In this document: positions 51,501 through 64,000 of the stretch, one piece after another
Layout of the letters: each line of letters begins with the position of its first letter
Position numbering within the stretch: the first letter of the stretch is position 1
Assembly: GCA_017562135.1 (NCBI GenBank)
Contig: QEYB01001053.1
Coordinates: 868,001-932,000 of the forward strand
Direction of reading: 5' to 3'
Length of the DNA: 64,000 bases
Origin: Dipylidium caninum
Lineage: Eukaryota; Platyhelminthes; Cestoda; Cyclophyllidea; Dipylidiidae
Notes under the pieces: generated by a model
What the model saw: the letters and a program-made list of their open reading frames with translations, nothing else
What the model was told of the DNA's origin: nothing
The model's database searches: none
Translations under genes and position numbers: made by a program

Positions 51501-54500
51501 CGAATATTCTCGCATCATACCTCACCAAGTTTAACAAGCGGACGAGTAAAGTCCACTGGTTGACTTAAAAATGAAAATATGTCAGCGAGAAGCTTCTTCT
51601 TTCCCAAAGTTCAAAGCAGGAATCATGGGAATAAAACCTACTCCTAAGCGGCCAAAACTTACGAGACTGATAAAGAAAACGGAAATTATTCACGTCCTTA
51701 GTTGATAGAAAATATTATTATTACTATTCACACTACCGTCAGGAGTTCAGCGAACAATCCAAACAAGTCCCGGCCACCGACTAACCTGTGATGTCTTGTT
51801 GCAGAATGTTTTGAAAGATCATAAAGAGAGCCGCCTCGAAATGCGCAATTGAAGAAGGATCAGCAGCACATGTAAGGCGCACACACAGACAAAGTGTTTC
51901 GAAAAGGAAGTGGCTGAACTGTGGCTTGGTTGGATTCTAAAATGCGGGACCCACAAAATTAAATTAGACAAATAGTCTCTATCAGCCTAATTATTGCTTT
52001 TTCAACTCTTTCAAAAAAAGACCGCGTTTATTATATCTTCCGCTACTCTTTTTTTCTTAAACTATCTGGTTAACAGTGGTTGGCGATTGTGGCAAGGATA
52101 TTGCGTCGAAGGGAACATTGGTGACGGCCCAGGAAGGGGACAATCAAAGAATTTCGCGGTTGGGAAATATGCACTTGGTGAGAAAGGCGCTTGACAATAA
52201 CTTGAAGGGAAAAAAATTGGCGTAAAATATGGATTATGGACACGTACAAGGTCTTAGTTAGCACACCAATGAGGGGGAGTTTGGCACTCCATGTGGAAGT
52301 GAACCACTGTGCTAGTCGATACAGAGTCCCGATAAAAGTATAAAAAAGCATACCTTTGCAATTTGACCCAATCGGGAAACCAGAGTGGTGACAAGTGAGT
52401 TCATTGAGGGCAAACATCGATCTTCTAGGCAACTGCAGATCCGAAAAAGGGCTGCAAAATGTCCACTTAGTTGCTGATGCCAAAAATGGGTGGATTGACA
52501 TGCTACTCGAAGTTGTCAACTTACCCCTCATAAGATAGACGCTCTCACATGACGAAGGCCTAGAAAGTGCCTCCAAGCAGCGTTGAATCAGGGTCTCCGG
52601 GTCGGTGATATCGCATTTAGTAATTCTAAATTGTATACATTAGTTACTACTACTCACAGGGGTCGTGATTAAACACAATAGTAGCAAGAGGCAACGTACA
52701 AAGGCGTAAGAGCAGGGCGGTCAGGGACGGTCATCAGAAGCAGTTTCTCGAGGAGAACAGCAGCATAGCTGTGAACGACCACAGAAGAGGCAGTTATAAA
52801 ATTGGGCGCCAAATTGACAAGACTTAAGATTGCGGCGGAGGGCAAAAACCCACGGAAGGTGATAGCGTAGCGTAAACAGTCTGCTTTTATCACCGGCAAT
52901 TGATCGGCTAGAATGAGGAACGCAAGTAATAATGATGAAGACAACGGAACAATCATTGAAAGACCCATTACTATCAGCAGCAGTTTGTCCTACTCGAATT
53001 TGCGACGCACCAGAGATTATTATCAAACCACTAACCTATTAATTGTTAGCCAGTTTTACCCGAAAATTGGGCCTCTATCCTGTTGGGAGTAAAGGAGACG
53101 CAGGTCATACAGTTTACTAGGCGAAAATGCACTGTTGACGCGGCTGCATCACCCCTTCAGTCTTTCTCAAGGCTAACATGATCAGCTCCCAAAAGAATAT
53201 AGCCTCACGTAATCGCGGTTTTCATTAGCCAAGTTATATTTTCAGGATCTTAGAGACGGCATTACACTGCCACCAAATGTCATTTTTAAGAATGGCTTGG
53301 CCAAACCTACATTCTCTTCCACCACCAGATAATGGCCAAGTTACTTCTCATTCTGGGCAGCACCCAAGTTAACTCAGTTATGTAAAAGGCCCAGATGTCA
53401 GCCGAACATGCCTCCCCCTTAAGTGTTACGAACAAGCAGTCACATAGCACCCAGCAACATTGAAGAGTATGACTTGACTTTAGAGTGATGGAAATGGACG
53501 AAATATAGTTCACGCGCCAGCATTAAATTATTCTTGTGGTAGTAGAAAGGCATCTACACTTTTTTCTTCATATCTTCGTTGAGAAGACGAAGCAATCCAC
53601 TAGAGGAAAAGTTTAGGGCTCAAAATATAAAGCGTACACAGCGTCCATGCTCTGGCATAAGTATAAGCCAAAATATCAAACTCAAAGGACCTACGCTTCC
53701 GTAGCAAATTTCCCATTAACAGACGTCTACACATAAAGTAAAATATCAGATTATAAAAAAGGAGGCTAGACACACCAAACTCACAAAGTTGCAGCTTGAT
53801 ACAAACAATCATGTAAAATAAATGTAGGTGCCTATTGTACAAAAAACCCGCCTCGCAGTAGGAGTTACATACCATTAGGATTTTGCAGTTCGGGAAGGAC
53901 GTGGGTTTCAAAGAACGTAGGAATATCCACCAGTCTTGAGGCGGAAGTGACTCCGAACTATAAAAAGGGCAAACATTTTAAAGACAATAAAGCCACATTC
54001 CACCCACATAACCAATATACTTACCTTCTCAGTTTTACCCTTAGCGGCTAGCGAAGTGACAAGGAGGAGCGCAGAGTCCTTACTACGCCAACCAGCGGTG
54101 GGCACATTTCCAGTCCCACAAACACCCCTTCCATTATCACTGTTGCTATTGTTTTTGACAGTTGCCAGAGCACTTGCGTACTCCGTCAACAGATGATTGA
54201 TATACCTTGCAAAGTTATCAATAACAGGACCTTCGAAGGCGTCACACAAAGCATAAACGAGATTGCAGGCCGACCGACGACGGGTATGCGCGTCGGAACC
54301 CTCCAAATCTCGACGAATGTACTCCTCGGGTGAATCTTCGAACAATTCTTCATCGTTGGCTGCCAAAAAGGATGTTACCACGAAAGTTAACTAACCGGAA
54401 ATAAAGTCATAGCTCTTCATTTAAAAGGATGAGGCTTTAAATATGTGTTCATACATCTCAAATAAGAACAAGACCCTATTCGTAATCAGCCTAATCTCCA

Positions 54501-57355
54501 AAGCCAATGCCTAGAAGTAGGTAGGCGATATTCGTTTGTATGCTAAGGCACTTACATAATAGGACTAAATTAGCACATCCTATTTATATCGTTAACAAAA
54601 TACGATTCACTATTAACGGTGGCAACACAATTGGGGCCGATCTAAGTCAACGCTATAATGAGCAGTTAATTGTCGAACATATCTACACAGACAACTAGAA
54701 GTATTCAACACCACCTATTTTCACCTATTACTAGAAATGCCCACGTAGTGAAAAAAATTAAATCCGATTAAACTTCAAATGTAACTCGAAAGGATAGTGT
54801 GGGCTGATATGATTTTCTCTCGAGCTCAAATTTTGTATTACCACATTTAATTCATAATCCATTAATATCCAAACCACACCTTGCTTCCAATTAAAGATGA
54901 AATTTAAGATCATGCAGAGAGAATAATGTTGACCCTAAAAATTTCCACCAACTCATATACATTTACTAGAAGAACAGAACATTTAACCATCTCGCCGTAC
55001 TTCGGGCACTCCGAAACCTGAATACCATTAAGCCACAAAGTTGGCTTTTCGAGAGAGTATTCAGGTGGTCGTAGGACACAACTCGAAATACTAATAAAAG
55101 CTTGCGGCCCTGTATTCGAAAATTTGATAAACCGATAAATAATCGGGCGTAGGAATGCCCTTAAACTATGAAAAAATAGAATGGCAAGAGGCTACGTTCT
55201 CGACTACAGTGGTTATTTGGATGACAAAGGATTAATGTTTTAAAAAGAAGATCGCACACAATTCACGATGTTGTTTCCAGGTGTTTATAAAGACAGTCTA
55301 TTGAAAGAAAAGCAAATGTCAAACCACAAGTAGCGATCCAGCCATCCCGTTAATCAATCACCTGTAGACTATTGTTGATTATGCTATTCGTTCAGCAAAG
55401 AGCCAATTCCCATACCCGAAAGCACTAATAAGCTTATATTTGTTAGTGAATTCATAGAGACTGCATCAAGTGTAGAAGATCATGACAATTTACCCTCAAA
55501 CCATGAAACTCCAAAGGACAGAATATTCAAAAAGCTAATCTCAAAGTGGAAGACACTTACCAGAGAGCTGAATATTGGGCAAAACAATGAGTTCGCAGAG
55601 GTTTTGCAAAGTCTCAGGGGCCTCAAACAATGCTTTTTGTTGAGGGCGTGAGACAACAGAACTGAGGAATTCCAATGCGTTGCCAATAAGCTAAAAATGC
55701 CCATTCACCATTAGACCAAGTTTATAATATTGAGGTTAGTCAAAAAATAAACCTACTGTGTCGTATTTTGGATCTTGGGTGTTCTTCATGCCAATGAGCA
55801 TCTCCCACACATCTTTCACAAATTCAGGCAGGTAGTTTTGTAAAATCCGAAGCGTACTTTGTAGCGTAGAGTGTGATATTATCACAGACCTGTGACTTCA
55901 CTTGTTCTACTAAAGAGGCGTCAATCGGGGAGCTATTGGTGGTTGCTGCAGCATTGTTAACTAACTCCGTAGTCTGTGGGTCAAGAGTGAGGAGTTGATG
56001 GAAGATTTCCATCCACTGGGCCATATTGTCTTCAAAGAATTCGGGCAAATCCTAGCACAGGCCGGGTAAAGAAAGGTTATTAAATCCAATCGCTTTCAGT
56101 ATGGTTACGTCAACAGCTTCCTATGGCTCAAGATCAAACAAATTTCAATATTGAAATGGATGCTTAAGGTACAACTGGACATGCAATTAGTCTTTATGAA
56201 AGGACCTGAGGACCGAAATTCAGTAAAAAATAAAAAGCGAAGATAAGGTAAGCAGTATTCCTATATCTTTTTACCATGAAATAAGTCTGCTGTTGTATAA
56301 ATTAGAATTGAGGAAGAAGAGCAATAACATTGAGCACATACCTGACAGTTGAGACTGAGGAATATCTTGCACACGAGAACAAGTGAACGCATAACTGGGA
56401 CCAATTGAGTGCCGTCGTTAAGACGGTTAGGACCAACTACCAAACCCATAAGATTCTGAAATTGAAGTAAAAAACAATGGAAACCCAGAGATTCGGAATA
56501 AAACGTAGCAATACTTTACAGTCTAGATTCAAATGTACATTGGAGAAAAAATAAATTTACCACAGTTAAAGTTGTTAAAGGTCCAGCAAATTGACCAATA
56601 ACGAATTTCATTTCCGAAAACAATTCGTTAGACCGCATTTCATGGCGATAACTAGGAGGAAATAATAAACATAATAATATATGGAAAAATAAAGCTGAAA
56701 TGCAATAACCGTAAGGGAAGAATAGTACCATAACACTAATGTCAAAATTAAAACGAGCAAGAAGCAGGAATCTCCGCTTAAGCTAAAAAACGCTATATGA
56801 AATTGTCACACACCGCTTGAAAAGTGAATGTGCTGTGTATAGAAGACCCTGTACGCTATCAAGTTCAGTCCCGAGTTCAGTGATTCGCTGAATAATGTCA
56901 GGGAGTAAACTAGGCCAACGTGCAGGAAAGTCCTCTCGGCCGATAAGGCCAATGGCTTCAGAGAGCATGTGTTGGCTAGCCCCAGTACTGGTCAACATTG
57001 CATTAATTAATTGAGCCTTTAGTTGCTCTCGATCCGCGTCCGTGATTAAGTTGTCCGACTCCGCCTCCTACAGAAAAACATGAACAACATATGTATCAAG
57101 CACAGCATGCTATAAGCAAAAACAACTTACGATTTTCCAATAGTGTTTGATGAAATTCTTGAGGGTGGTCGCTGCCGAAAGCCTTATATTCACCGGTTTG
57201 GAAGGATCCTGCAGAATGACAAGTAAGCAGACTGAGTATCCTGACTGGTGTTCCATCGTCTTGAGCAGATTCTCTGCACGCCTTCTCTCCTCCAATAAGG
57301 GCGAGAGTGTCCTGCTCAATGTAAGTGCCAATTTATCACAATGACTCAAATCCAT
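45597..57355 (-). CDS. CSE1L: Exportin-2 (CSE1L/CAS), importin-alpha re-exporter
   Basis: HEAT-repeat karyopherin that returns importin-alpha to the cytoplasm with RanGTP. Exons read on the minus strand: 57355-57131 (start MDLSHCDKLALTLSRTL), 57067-56814 (IGREDFPARWPSLLPDI), 56651-56561, 56455-56342, 56051-55757 (DLPEFFEDNMAQWM), 55690-55561, 54359-54025 (EEYIRRDLEGSDAHTRRRSA), 53957-53873, 52907-52700 (VIKADCLRYAITFR, VVVHSYAA), 52625-52525, 52451-52354, 51936-51786, 49884-49604, 49492-49306, about 48665-48461, about 48000-47515, 45886-45768, 45686-45597 (stop). Most phases agree. An extra base near 55841 shifts the frame in the DFQNYLPEF stretch. The 47.5-48.0-kb exon carries an Ala-rich insertion and needs a frame change before its end. 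The relative's C-terminus is matched by HLVKSLETLCRRYPTK then DEAKRTLEAYCAQA. Confidence 0.93.
46290..46460 (-). pseudogene. Degenerate duplicate of a CSE1L 3' exon
   Basis: The minus strand reads SPNLCAGVVAPRMHHRLGDR, parallel to LPNLCPGVVDPRVHLVKSL in the real exon at 45768-45886. At DNA level 46379-46411 matches 45819-45851 at 28 of 33 positions. The copy lies in the intron immediately upstream (in gene direction) and lacks clear splice sites, so it looks like a decayed tandem exon duplication. It could also be a mutually exclusive exon, but the loss of the HLVKSLE part argues against that. Confidence 0.55.
49885..51785 (-). other. 1.9-kb CSE1L intron with unexplained open frame
   Basis: Largest intron of the gene. 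Contains a minus-strand open frame of 160 codons (50521-51003), hydrophobic and Ser-rich, and a plus-strand frame of 83 codons (50702-50953). Neither resembles a known family. No mobile-element motif seen. Confidence 0.4.
52908..53872 (-). other. CSE1L intron, nothing recognised
   Basis: GT-AG intron of 965 nt between the LVDIPTFFETHVLPELQ and VIKADCLRYA exons. No open frame with family similarity. Confidence 0.5.
54360..55560 (-). other. CSE1L intron, nothing recognised
   Basis: AT-rich intron of 1201 nt, stop-dense in all frames. Confidence 0.5.
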
Positions 57356-60300
57356 ATCAAAGGCACGAGGCTCGCCTAGATGTTCGAGAAAGGAGCGAAC
57401 GCAAACGTGTACGAAGACAAGCTACCAACTCTGTGACGATTGGCTCATCAATTTAAATTGTATCATTTGGGGAGTTGTAGCGAATTAGATTATTGTTTAT
57501 AGGAATATCAAAGAAACTAATATTTCCTATTCCATTCTCAAATGCTTGACAGTAATTACGAAACAACATGATCATTCGTGGCTTTTTTACACATCGGTGA
57601 CTAACGAGAGGTCGATAAAAATTTTTGGTGAGGTGAATATGTTTAAGAACGCGTTGTTATTATGGTAACATATTCTGAGTTATCTATAGAATACTAACAT
57701 TGTTTTCTAAAAACTATTCGCCATTTCAATTGTAACAAGACTACTGTTAGTCTTAAGAAATATCATATAAGTTTGCGAGTGGTTAACGCGCGCAAAGGGC
57801 TAGATCCCGTGTTGTTTTTCGAAGGTAACCCAGAGAAAAGGCTGTATCGTTATCTGGAAGTTAGTATTTTAAGCTAATGAGATAGTGGGCAAACTTGTGC
57901 GTATCAACCAATCTGGTACAATCTGGTAATGAATAGAGCTCAAACTAGTTTGTACTGTTGTATTCTCCCCAGTATCGCAAATTAGAGGATCTCACATGCC
58001 CCTAGAAATAGAACTCTTTACTCGTGAGATCACAGAATTTTAGGCATGCATCGGGCACTTAAATTGCCATAGATCGCATAACCACTAGTTATAGAACCAA
58101 TTCCCTTAGAATAAAATCGAAAATTTTTGCTTCTCAGATTATATTTAAAAGAATTTATCGCCTAATGTACTTGTCGTCTTTTAAGATGCAGAATAACCTA
58201 TTGAAAACTTGCCGTTTGATGCCATTGAAAATTTCTTTCCCCGACAACCGGTCTATTGTTACGTACTCCACCACCACTCCCGAAATTTGTTTTCATGAAA
58301 CCACCGCAAATCGCATCGGAAGAAGAAACGGACTTTTTCAGAAACAAGAAATTATTTTCAATATATCAATGCAACCCGGAATTGTCAAATTTTTGACAAG
58401 ATTTGCACGGTTATTCCGAAAGCTTTTACTCAGCGACAAGACAAAGCAGACCAGGGGGTTGATAACAGCGCAATGGAAACTATTAAAAGTGGAGTTATAG
58501 TATAGAAACAGAAGTAAGCACATGATTTTTCGACTCATTTTTGTGTATTGACTCTACTTTAAACCCAAAGTATGGGGGAAGTTGATTGCCTTGCCGTCTG
58601 TGCTCGAATGTTAGTGTGGAAGGTCGCCATGATGTCGCACCCAAATATGCGATTGTGTCTTCCTACAAAGACGATTCCAAGTGATCGTGGAACATACAGC
58701 ACTGAGGGTGGACTGATACTGATGTCGAATGCAGAAGACTACAAACAGTTAAAAAGCTCCTACTATAGGTGGAGTAAATAATCAAAAGGCGAGCTTGCAG
58801 TGTTGGACAGCAGAATATTGAGGAGACCTGCCACTGACCGGTAGCCGGTTGCCAGTTTCCTCAAAAGACCGTCTCAAAAGGAAACGAAAATTTCAGGGAT
58901 GCACGGGAGGCCAACGAAAGAGTACCTCAAGGCAGACCATGCACACGGTCGAAACTGAAGGAGAAGCATTTCCCGCCTACCATCTACCGATTAAGTGGTG
59001 ATTTTGAACAAGAGGAGAAGTGAGCACCTTACGTAGCACAAGTGAAGAGAGTAAAAATTGCGTGCGTCGCCACTTAACATCCCACTCGAATGCTCAGACA
59101 TGCAGTCACCGCCTCTCCAAATGCTCACTGGTACTCCCGCACGGAGACGAGTCGGCACGGACTGTGCATCTGCGCCCTCGGACGAGACGCATGGCGAGTC
59201 GGACGCGCAGGCTGCGACAGTCTCGAGACTCACAAGGCGACTCGGCGCCATGTGACCGTGCGGGGGAGAAGAGGCTTCGTGACTGCCTGGTTGACAGCCA
59301 GTGGTGAGAGAGATGGTCTCGTAAAAGCAGTCCTCGTCCGAACGTCTTCTCTGAACTTGCAAGACGTTCCGTCGTCGATGTGGGGAGAGAGTCGGTGATC
59401 ATTCAATGCGACGGTAGAGCTGGTACTTCCGACAAAAAAACAGCTGTTCAGTCGAAGTGGACTGCGTGGCATCATCACAATCATCACCAACATTTATTGC
59501 TTCACTTTTACCTCATTGCGAGCCCAATCACCCATCATTTCTCGCCGAAGTCGGCTCGTCCATTGAACTGTCACCGTCGTTAGCAATCTTCACACGAATG
59601 TCTTGTGTGCGCTCTTCGCCACCATCGCCGACGCGGCATCTATGGAACGTGTGATGCCTCGCAAGGAATTATTCTGTACCGTTTACAATGCACGCGGGTG
59701 CAAGACAATCCAGCACGAGTTGGGGGAGTCGGAGTAACATCTCTGCTTTCAAGAGAATCAGCCAAATAGTGACGACTGACGAGGTGAGCGCTGTGGGGAA
59801 GGTGTTCAACGTCGGTCGAGGAATCGCAATGCCGAAGGCTCAATCCGAGTGTGTCTGCTTCAATGCGCTGGTGGACTGCATGTGTCCTCCTCGTTCGAGT
59901 GCAACTGCAGCTTCTAATCGGCGTTTTGGCACTCTGCGCTTGAGGCGATGACGGGGAGGCAGACTCCACTCAGACAAGACTAACTGTGTCCACTGAAATG
60001 GCGTGGACTGACACGGTGATGACTTGGGGGCACCAGGCTCCACTTCCAGTGTCGAGTGTGCGCTTCAACACTACCGACCGCCACGGCAAACGATCGTGGC
60101 GAATGCACCTCCTCCACTCACCACCAGTCAGGACACGAGGCAGCGAGGCCTGCGAGAATGCCTGGCCAAATAACACTCAGGTGACGCCTCTCCTCGCCTT
60201 TTCTCGCCTCGCCCTCCTCGCCTCTCCTCGCCTCTCCTCGCCTCTCCTCGCCTCTCCTCGCCTCTCCTCGCCTCTCCTCGTCTCTCCTCTCCACTTCTGT

Positions 60301-61015
60301 CCTCTCCTTCACCACTACCATTTTACCAGCTCACGAAGGAGCCACCGAACCATGAATCTTCCACTCAAACGGCTAACTTCCCCTACCTCTGACCACCTGC
60401 CATCGCCGAGTCGTTGCAAATGTTAGGCAAACAAGCAAGCATGACGTTTGACTCGTGAACGAGCCTCAACTTGGCCAACGACGCCTCGAGTCAGGCGACC
60501 TCCATGCACGGCAGTCGAAGAAGTGAACACGGCCCGTGGAGCAGGAAAGAGAGCGCGAAGCTGCCTTGAGGAGACATGAAGATTCACCCAAGTCAGTGGA
60601 GAAGAACCCACCTACATCGCGGTTGTGATATCTAACACCACAGCCTCCGGTGAGACGAGCAATCATGAAGAACTGAGTTGCCGAGCAAATTACTCGAAAT
60701 AGTTGATTATGAGGAAGGCGAGAAGGGAGGCAGGGAGAAAGGGGAAGGGTAAAGGGGCAGGAGAAAGGGGCAGGAGGAAGTGGAGGTGGAGGTGGAGGTG
60801 GTTGGGGTGGTGAAGGAGATTGGAAGCAAAACCTCTCAAAGGCGGAACAATGTTAAGCATGAGGTGAAGTGCTGTTGGAGTAGTGAGAACTAGTGGAGAA
60901 AGAAGAAAGGGAAGTGAAAGAAGGAAGGGGGGTAGAAGTAGGCGTCACTTGGGGAAAAACTCAACATTTTGCGAATGGCATTGATGATTAAAAGTGGATC
61001 TGGAGTCCTGGGACA
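57356..61015. other. Intergenic region upstream of CSE1L, no recognised gene
   Basis: The first ~1 kb should hold the CSE1L promoter. Open frames at 58165-58500 (+, 111 codons) and 58572-58781 (+) resemble nothing known. From about 58900 the base composition turns GC-rich, and overlapping frames on both strands look like composition artefacts. Confidence 0.4.
60186..60290. repeat. 10-bp minisatellite CCTCTCCTCG
   Basis: About nine near-perfect tandem copies of a 10-bp unit flanked by degenerate units. It is the pyrimidine-strand equivalent of the GAGGC/ACGAG pentamers found elsewhere in the window. Confidence 0.9.
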
Positions 61016-62025
61016 TTAAGGATCAAGATCTTCATCGTCATCATCTGATGCATCATTGTTCCATTCGTCGTCCCACTCTCCTCTCTCTTCAGGATGCTCG
61101 TGCTCTTCCTCCTCGCTGTGTCCCTCGTCCTCTTGCTGCTCTTTCCACTCCCAATCGTTCTCCTCATTCACCTCTTGCGGCTCTTCCTCCTCCGCCTCCT
61201 CCTCCTCACCTTCGTTCTCCTCATCCTCCTCTTCTTCCACCTCCTCCTCCTTTTCCTCGCCTTCGACATCCTCCTCCTCCTCGATCGGCTCTTCGTCTCC
61301 GTTATCCTCCTCCTCCGTGTCTTCTCCTTCCTCACCGAATTCATCGGGATTCCAGTCCTGGTCACCTTCCTTTCGTCCTGAAATGCATCACGCCAAGTCC
61401 ATCCACACCACAACTCAACAGGAGAGTCGAGGTAGCCCATTCCGTGGATATGGAATGAGAAGAAGAGCGGAGAAACCACCGAGACCAGGCACACCCATCT
61501 CTCCAAACCCTCCTTCCGCCTTTCATCTCTGCCTCATCAATGCTCCCCCAACTACCCCAACTCCCCCAACGCCTCCAACTCCCCCCTCTCCATGCACTCC
61601 TCATTTCATCCAACCTCAACTTCGAATGCACCTCCAAACCAACCACCGAATCCATGCAAATCGTCAAGACTTCCGCTGCCTGACTGACGGCGCTGTGACA
61701 AACTCACGAGCACCTTCACACCCACCTTCGTCTCTCAGGTCGATTAGGTCGGGGAAGGCATATTCTCCCGTCACAAGTTGGTTGTCTCCTCTCCGCCGTA
61801 CGATCGCAGCAGCCGCTGTGTACAAGCCAGGCGCACCCTCTTTCACTGGCACAATGTATTGCAAATCGTTTGTCGTCCCATGGTTCCACGGCTTTCGTTC
61901 AGCGTACTCGTAGAGGATGGAGTAGCCGACAACAGTTCCGTCCACATTGAGTGGTGGCTTCCACGTCAACAGGGCCTCTCGAGAGCTGACCAACTTCACT
62001 TGGATATTTTGTGGCGGACCAGGCT
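61016..62025 (-). CDS. Fibronectin type III protein with long acidic tail, last two exons
   Basis: Two exons (62025-61726 and 61377-61016) are joined by a GT-AG intron of 348 nt in exact phase. The first encodes a fibronectin type III domain: PGPPQNIQVKLVSSREALLTW then KPPLNVDGTVVGYSILYEY, with the typical P-P-N, LTWxPP and GYxIxYE pattern. The strand after that ends about residue 99 (DLIDLRDE). The second encodes about 119 residues dominated by Glu/Asp, from GRKEGDQDWNPDEFGEEGED to the end DDDDEDLDP, with no membrane helix or signal. The upstream part of the protein was not found within 62-64 kb. I cannot name the gene: acidic tails plus FN3 occur in several unrelated proteins. The very skewed codons could also mean an exaggerated low-complexity run. 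Confidence 0.65.
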
Positions 62026-64000
62026 CTGGAAGAAAATACGAAGCCGAGAAGTGAAGAGGCAACAGGCTACCTGACTGTGTGCCACGTGGCGGGGAGGGGA
62101 AATGGGGGAAAGGGAGATAGAGGGGATGGGAGGGGTGGGAGAGGACGTCGATGCCCACAAGGTGACAACTCTGTGGTGAGAACAGATGTGGTGGAAGTGT
62201 GGACGCCTCGATTCTGCTCCTGCGCAAACTGTCTCAGTGATGACATGCTGTCTGCATTGTTGGTCGGGTGACATCCACGAAAGGCCTGCAAGCATGAGAC
62301 GGACTCAGAGTGGTTTGCTGAGTCCACGCCCTCGGCTTGGCTGCTCAAGGCAAAGAGGGCTCAAAGGTCGTCGGGGGCGGTAAGTAGCGAGGGAGTGTAG
62401 GAGAAGGCGGCCTAGCACCGCAACCCATCACTTACTCTTCCTTGACTCCGATGCCAACACGTCGCCTCGAGCAGACGAGACGAGGAGCAGCACCAGTGAG
62501 GAGAGCAGGCACAACTTTGACCACATTCCTGTGTATACAACTTGAGTTGACTCCCAACACGTCGTGGTTCTCATCTATTTATGCTCGAGGCTCAACCAAT
62601 CAGCATGTCGCCTTTATGGGCAGAGAGCGCACCCCAGTACAACTGGAAAAATCGGCACACCCCGACAAACAGATGCAGTGATGACCACCCGCAACTGACG
62701 CCGCCATGCGGCAACACCACACACCACTTCCCCGCATATGTCCACAGCTGCGACTGTCTTCTGCCAGGTCTTGAGGAGAAGTAAGGACCTCTTCGCCACG
62801 CGCCTCCATGGTGTCAAATTCCAGCGCAGGTGCTGCATTCTCGCAGCGAAACACGTCTGGTTCAGCGAGTCAGTGGGAGCCCCCATCACTCGCGTCACTC
62901 TGTCGCCCTCGTAAGTGGAAGTGGACGCACGCGAGGCGATATGGCATTCGACAGAATGTATTAAGTCGGCGGTGAAGTGGCGTTTGAATGGGTGAGGTGT
63001 CGGTAACACCGCGTGGCTTATGAGAAGGAGCGGTAGGAGAGGCGCTTCCCCCAAAATATTGTTGTGGGATGAGGGAAACGGGCGCATGCCTCGTCCACAT
63101 GAACCACAACGTCAATCGCGTTAGCAGTTGATCCGCGTCAGCCGCACTTTCACGGCCGCACTTCTTCCTCTTCCTTTTCTGCTCAAATTGGTTTGGGCAG
63201 CCCGTGTGCTTGCAAATGGACACGATAAACTACTATTACATATCGCAGCATCGCTCCGTGACAAGCCACTTCCCTCGCGCTGTCCCACGAGTTACTCTCG
63301 TCGTAGCTCAATCCCAACCGAGGAGATGCCACTCCTCTGTCACGAGCTTACCAACACCGCGTCAACTACCCCCCCCCCCCGACACATTAATTCGCCGTGC
63401 AGAGTCTCTTCCGCGTACATTGAGGTGCAGTCGAGGTGAACAATGCCATCCACCTACACACTCGGTGCGTCTCGGAGGTGCGATGAATGTTCGCGGTGGC
63501 AATTGCATAGCCCAGTCCTCGCAAGGGTGCCTCCACACGGCTTTCCAGGCGCCATGCACATTTGGATAGCATCGTCCTCAGTGCTGCCACGCAACAGGAG
63601 TCGGTCATTTGTACCTCGTGGTTCACTTGCCACCGCAAAGTGCCTCCTCCACTTCAGTGCCCACACAGCCCGTCGTGCACTCTTTACGAGGTACTCTTTT
63701 GCCCTCGGTGGCCTCGACGCCACACTGGAGTTGGGAAGGACGACGCATGGTCGTGTTGCTGCATGATTCCACACGCAAACGGTAGTTACCACGGGCACAA
63801 CCAACTGAGCCTTCATGCACCAGTGCAATACTTGGCTGAGGCTGTACCGGCAGCTATTCCATTCCAGAAGAAGCATTCATGGCATGTTCCACTGCAGTTT
63901 AGCCGTTATGGGCGGAGAGAAAAGGCAATCGGTGCGGTGTGGCAGCTCTTTGAATGGGGTAAGAGGAGGTTGTGCAACTCAGAATCACCAAACACCGTCG
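62026..64000. other. GC-rich sequence upstream of the FN3 exons, nothing firm
   Basis: Should contain earlier exons or an intron of the FN3 gene. Overlapping open frames on both strands (for example 62614-63087 -, 63454-63876 -) show no domain I recognise. Confidence 0.35.

Noticed and set aside
61056..61913. 285-codon plus-strand open frame rich in Ser/Pro
   Set aside because: It is the antisense shadow of the Glu-rich exon and FN3 exon on the minus strand, which have domain and splice support.

Overview
This is a eukaryotic nuclear window of intron-rich protein-coding genes. It is most likely from a flatworm, and I favour a cestode. The evidence is intron size: many introns that restore a conserved reading frame are only 32-47 nt long (HDAC3 32, 34, 38, 38 and 47 nt; NDUFV2 38 and 39 nt; PIGF 40 and 45 nt; MAP2K 34 nt), mixed with introns of 0.3-2 kb. 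I see no bacterial operon features, CRISPR arrays, phage genes or recognisable rRNA/tRNA genes. Species assignment is inference.

Layout. A PIG-F C-terminal part (about 1.29-1.81 kb, +) and a METTL25-family gene (3.3-7.24 kb, +) are followed tail-to-tail by HDAC3 (7.68-11.63 kb, -), whose largest intron holds a dead mariner element. Next come NDUFV2 (12.80-13.75 kb, +), a MARVEL-like four-helix membrane protein (15.10-16.52 kb, +), a weak retrotransposon protease remnant (17.2 kb), a TRM9-type methyltransferase (18.80-19.71 kb, -), and RidA (20.75-21.24 kb, -) head-to-head with PAAF1 (21.92-26.46 kb, +). AAMDC (27.00-28.87 kb, -) is followed by a second mariner relic (29.6 kb), a second copy of a roughly 0.7-kb repeat whose first copy lies in a PAAF1 intron, CAMKMT (about 33.3-35.25 kb, -), a MAP2K3/6-type kinase (37.2-39.6 kb, +), a 6-kb GC-rich stretch without a convincing gene, the large exportin-2/CSE1L gene (45.60-57.36 kb, -), and the last two exons of an unidentified FN3 protein with an acidic tail (61.02-62.03 kb, -).

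The genes are housekeeping genes without an obvious shared pathway: GPI anchors, complex I, chromatin, tRNA wobble modification, enamine detoxification, proteasome assembly, calmodulin methylation, p38 signalling and nuclear export.

The strongest unusual signal is technical or evolutionary. Several otherwise conserved exons (MAP2K, CAMKMT, CSE1L) are broken by single-base indels, often in homopolymers, and the two copies of the 0.7-kb repeat also differ mainly by such indels. Other genes (HDAC3, NDUFV2, TRM9-like, RIDA, AAMDC) are perfectly in frame. I did not find a convincing new biological system. The best unexplained items are the interspersed repeat family, a degenerate duplicate of a CSE1L exon, and the FN3/acidic-tail protein.
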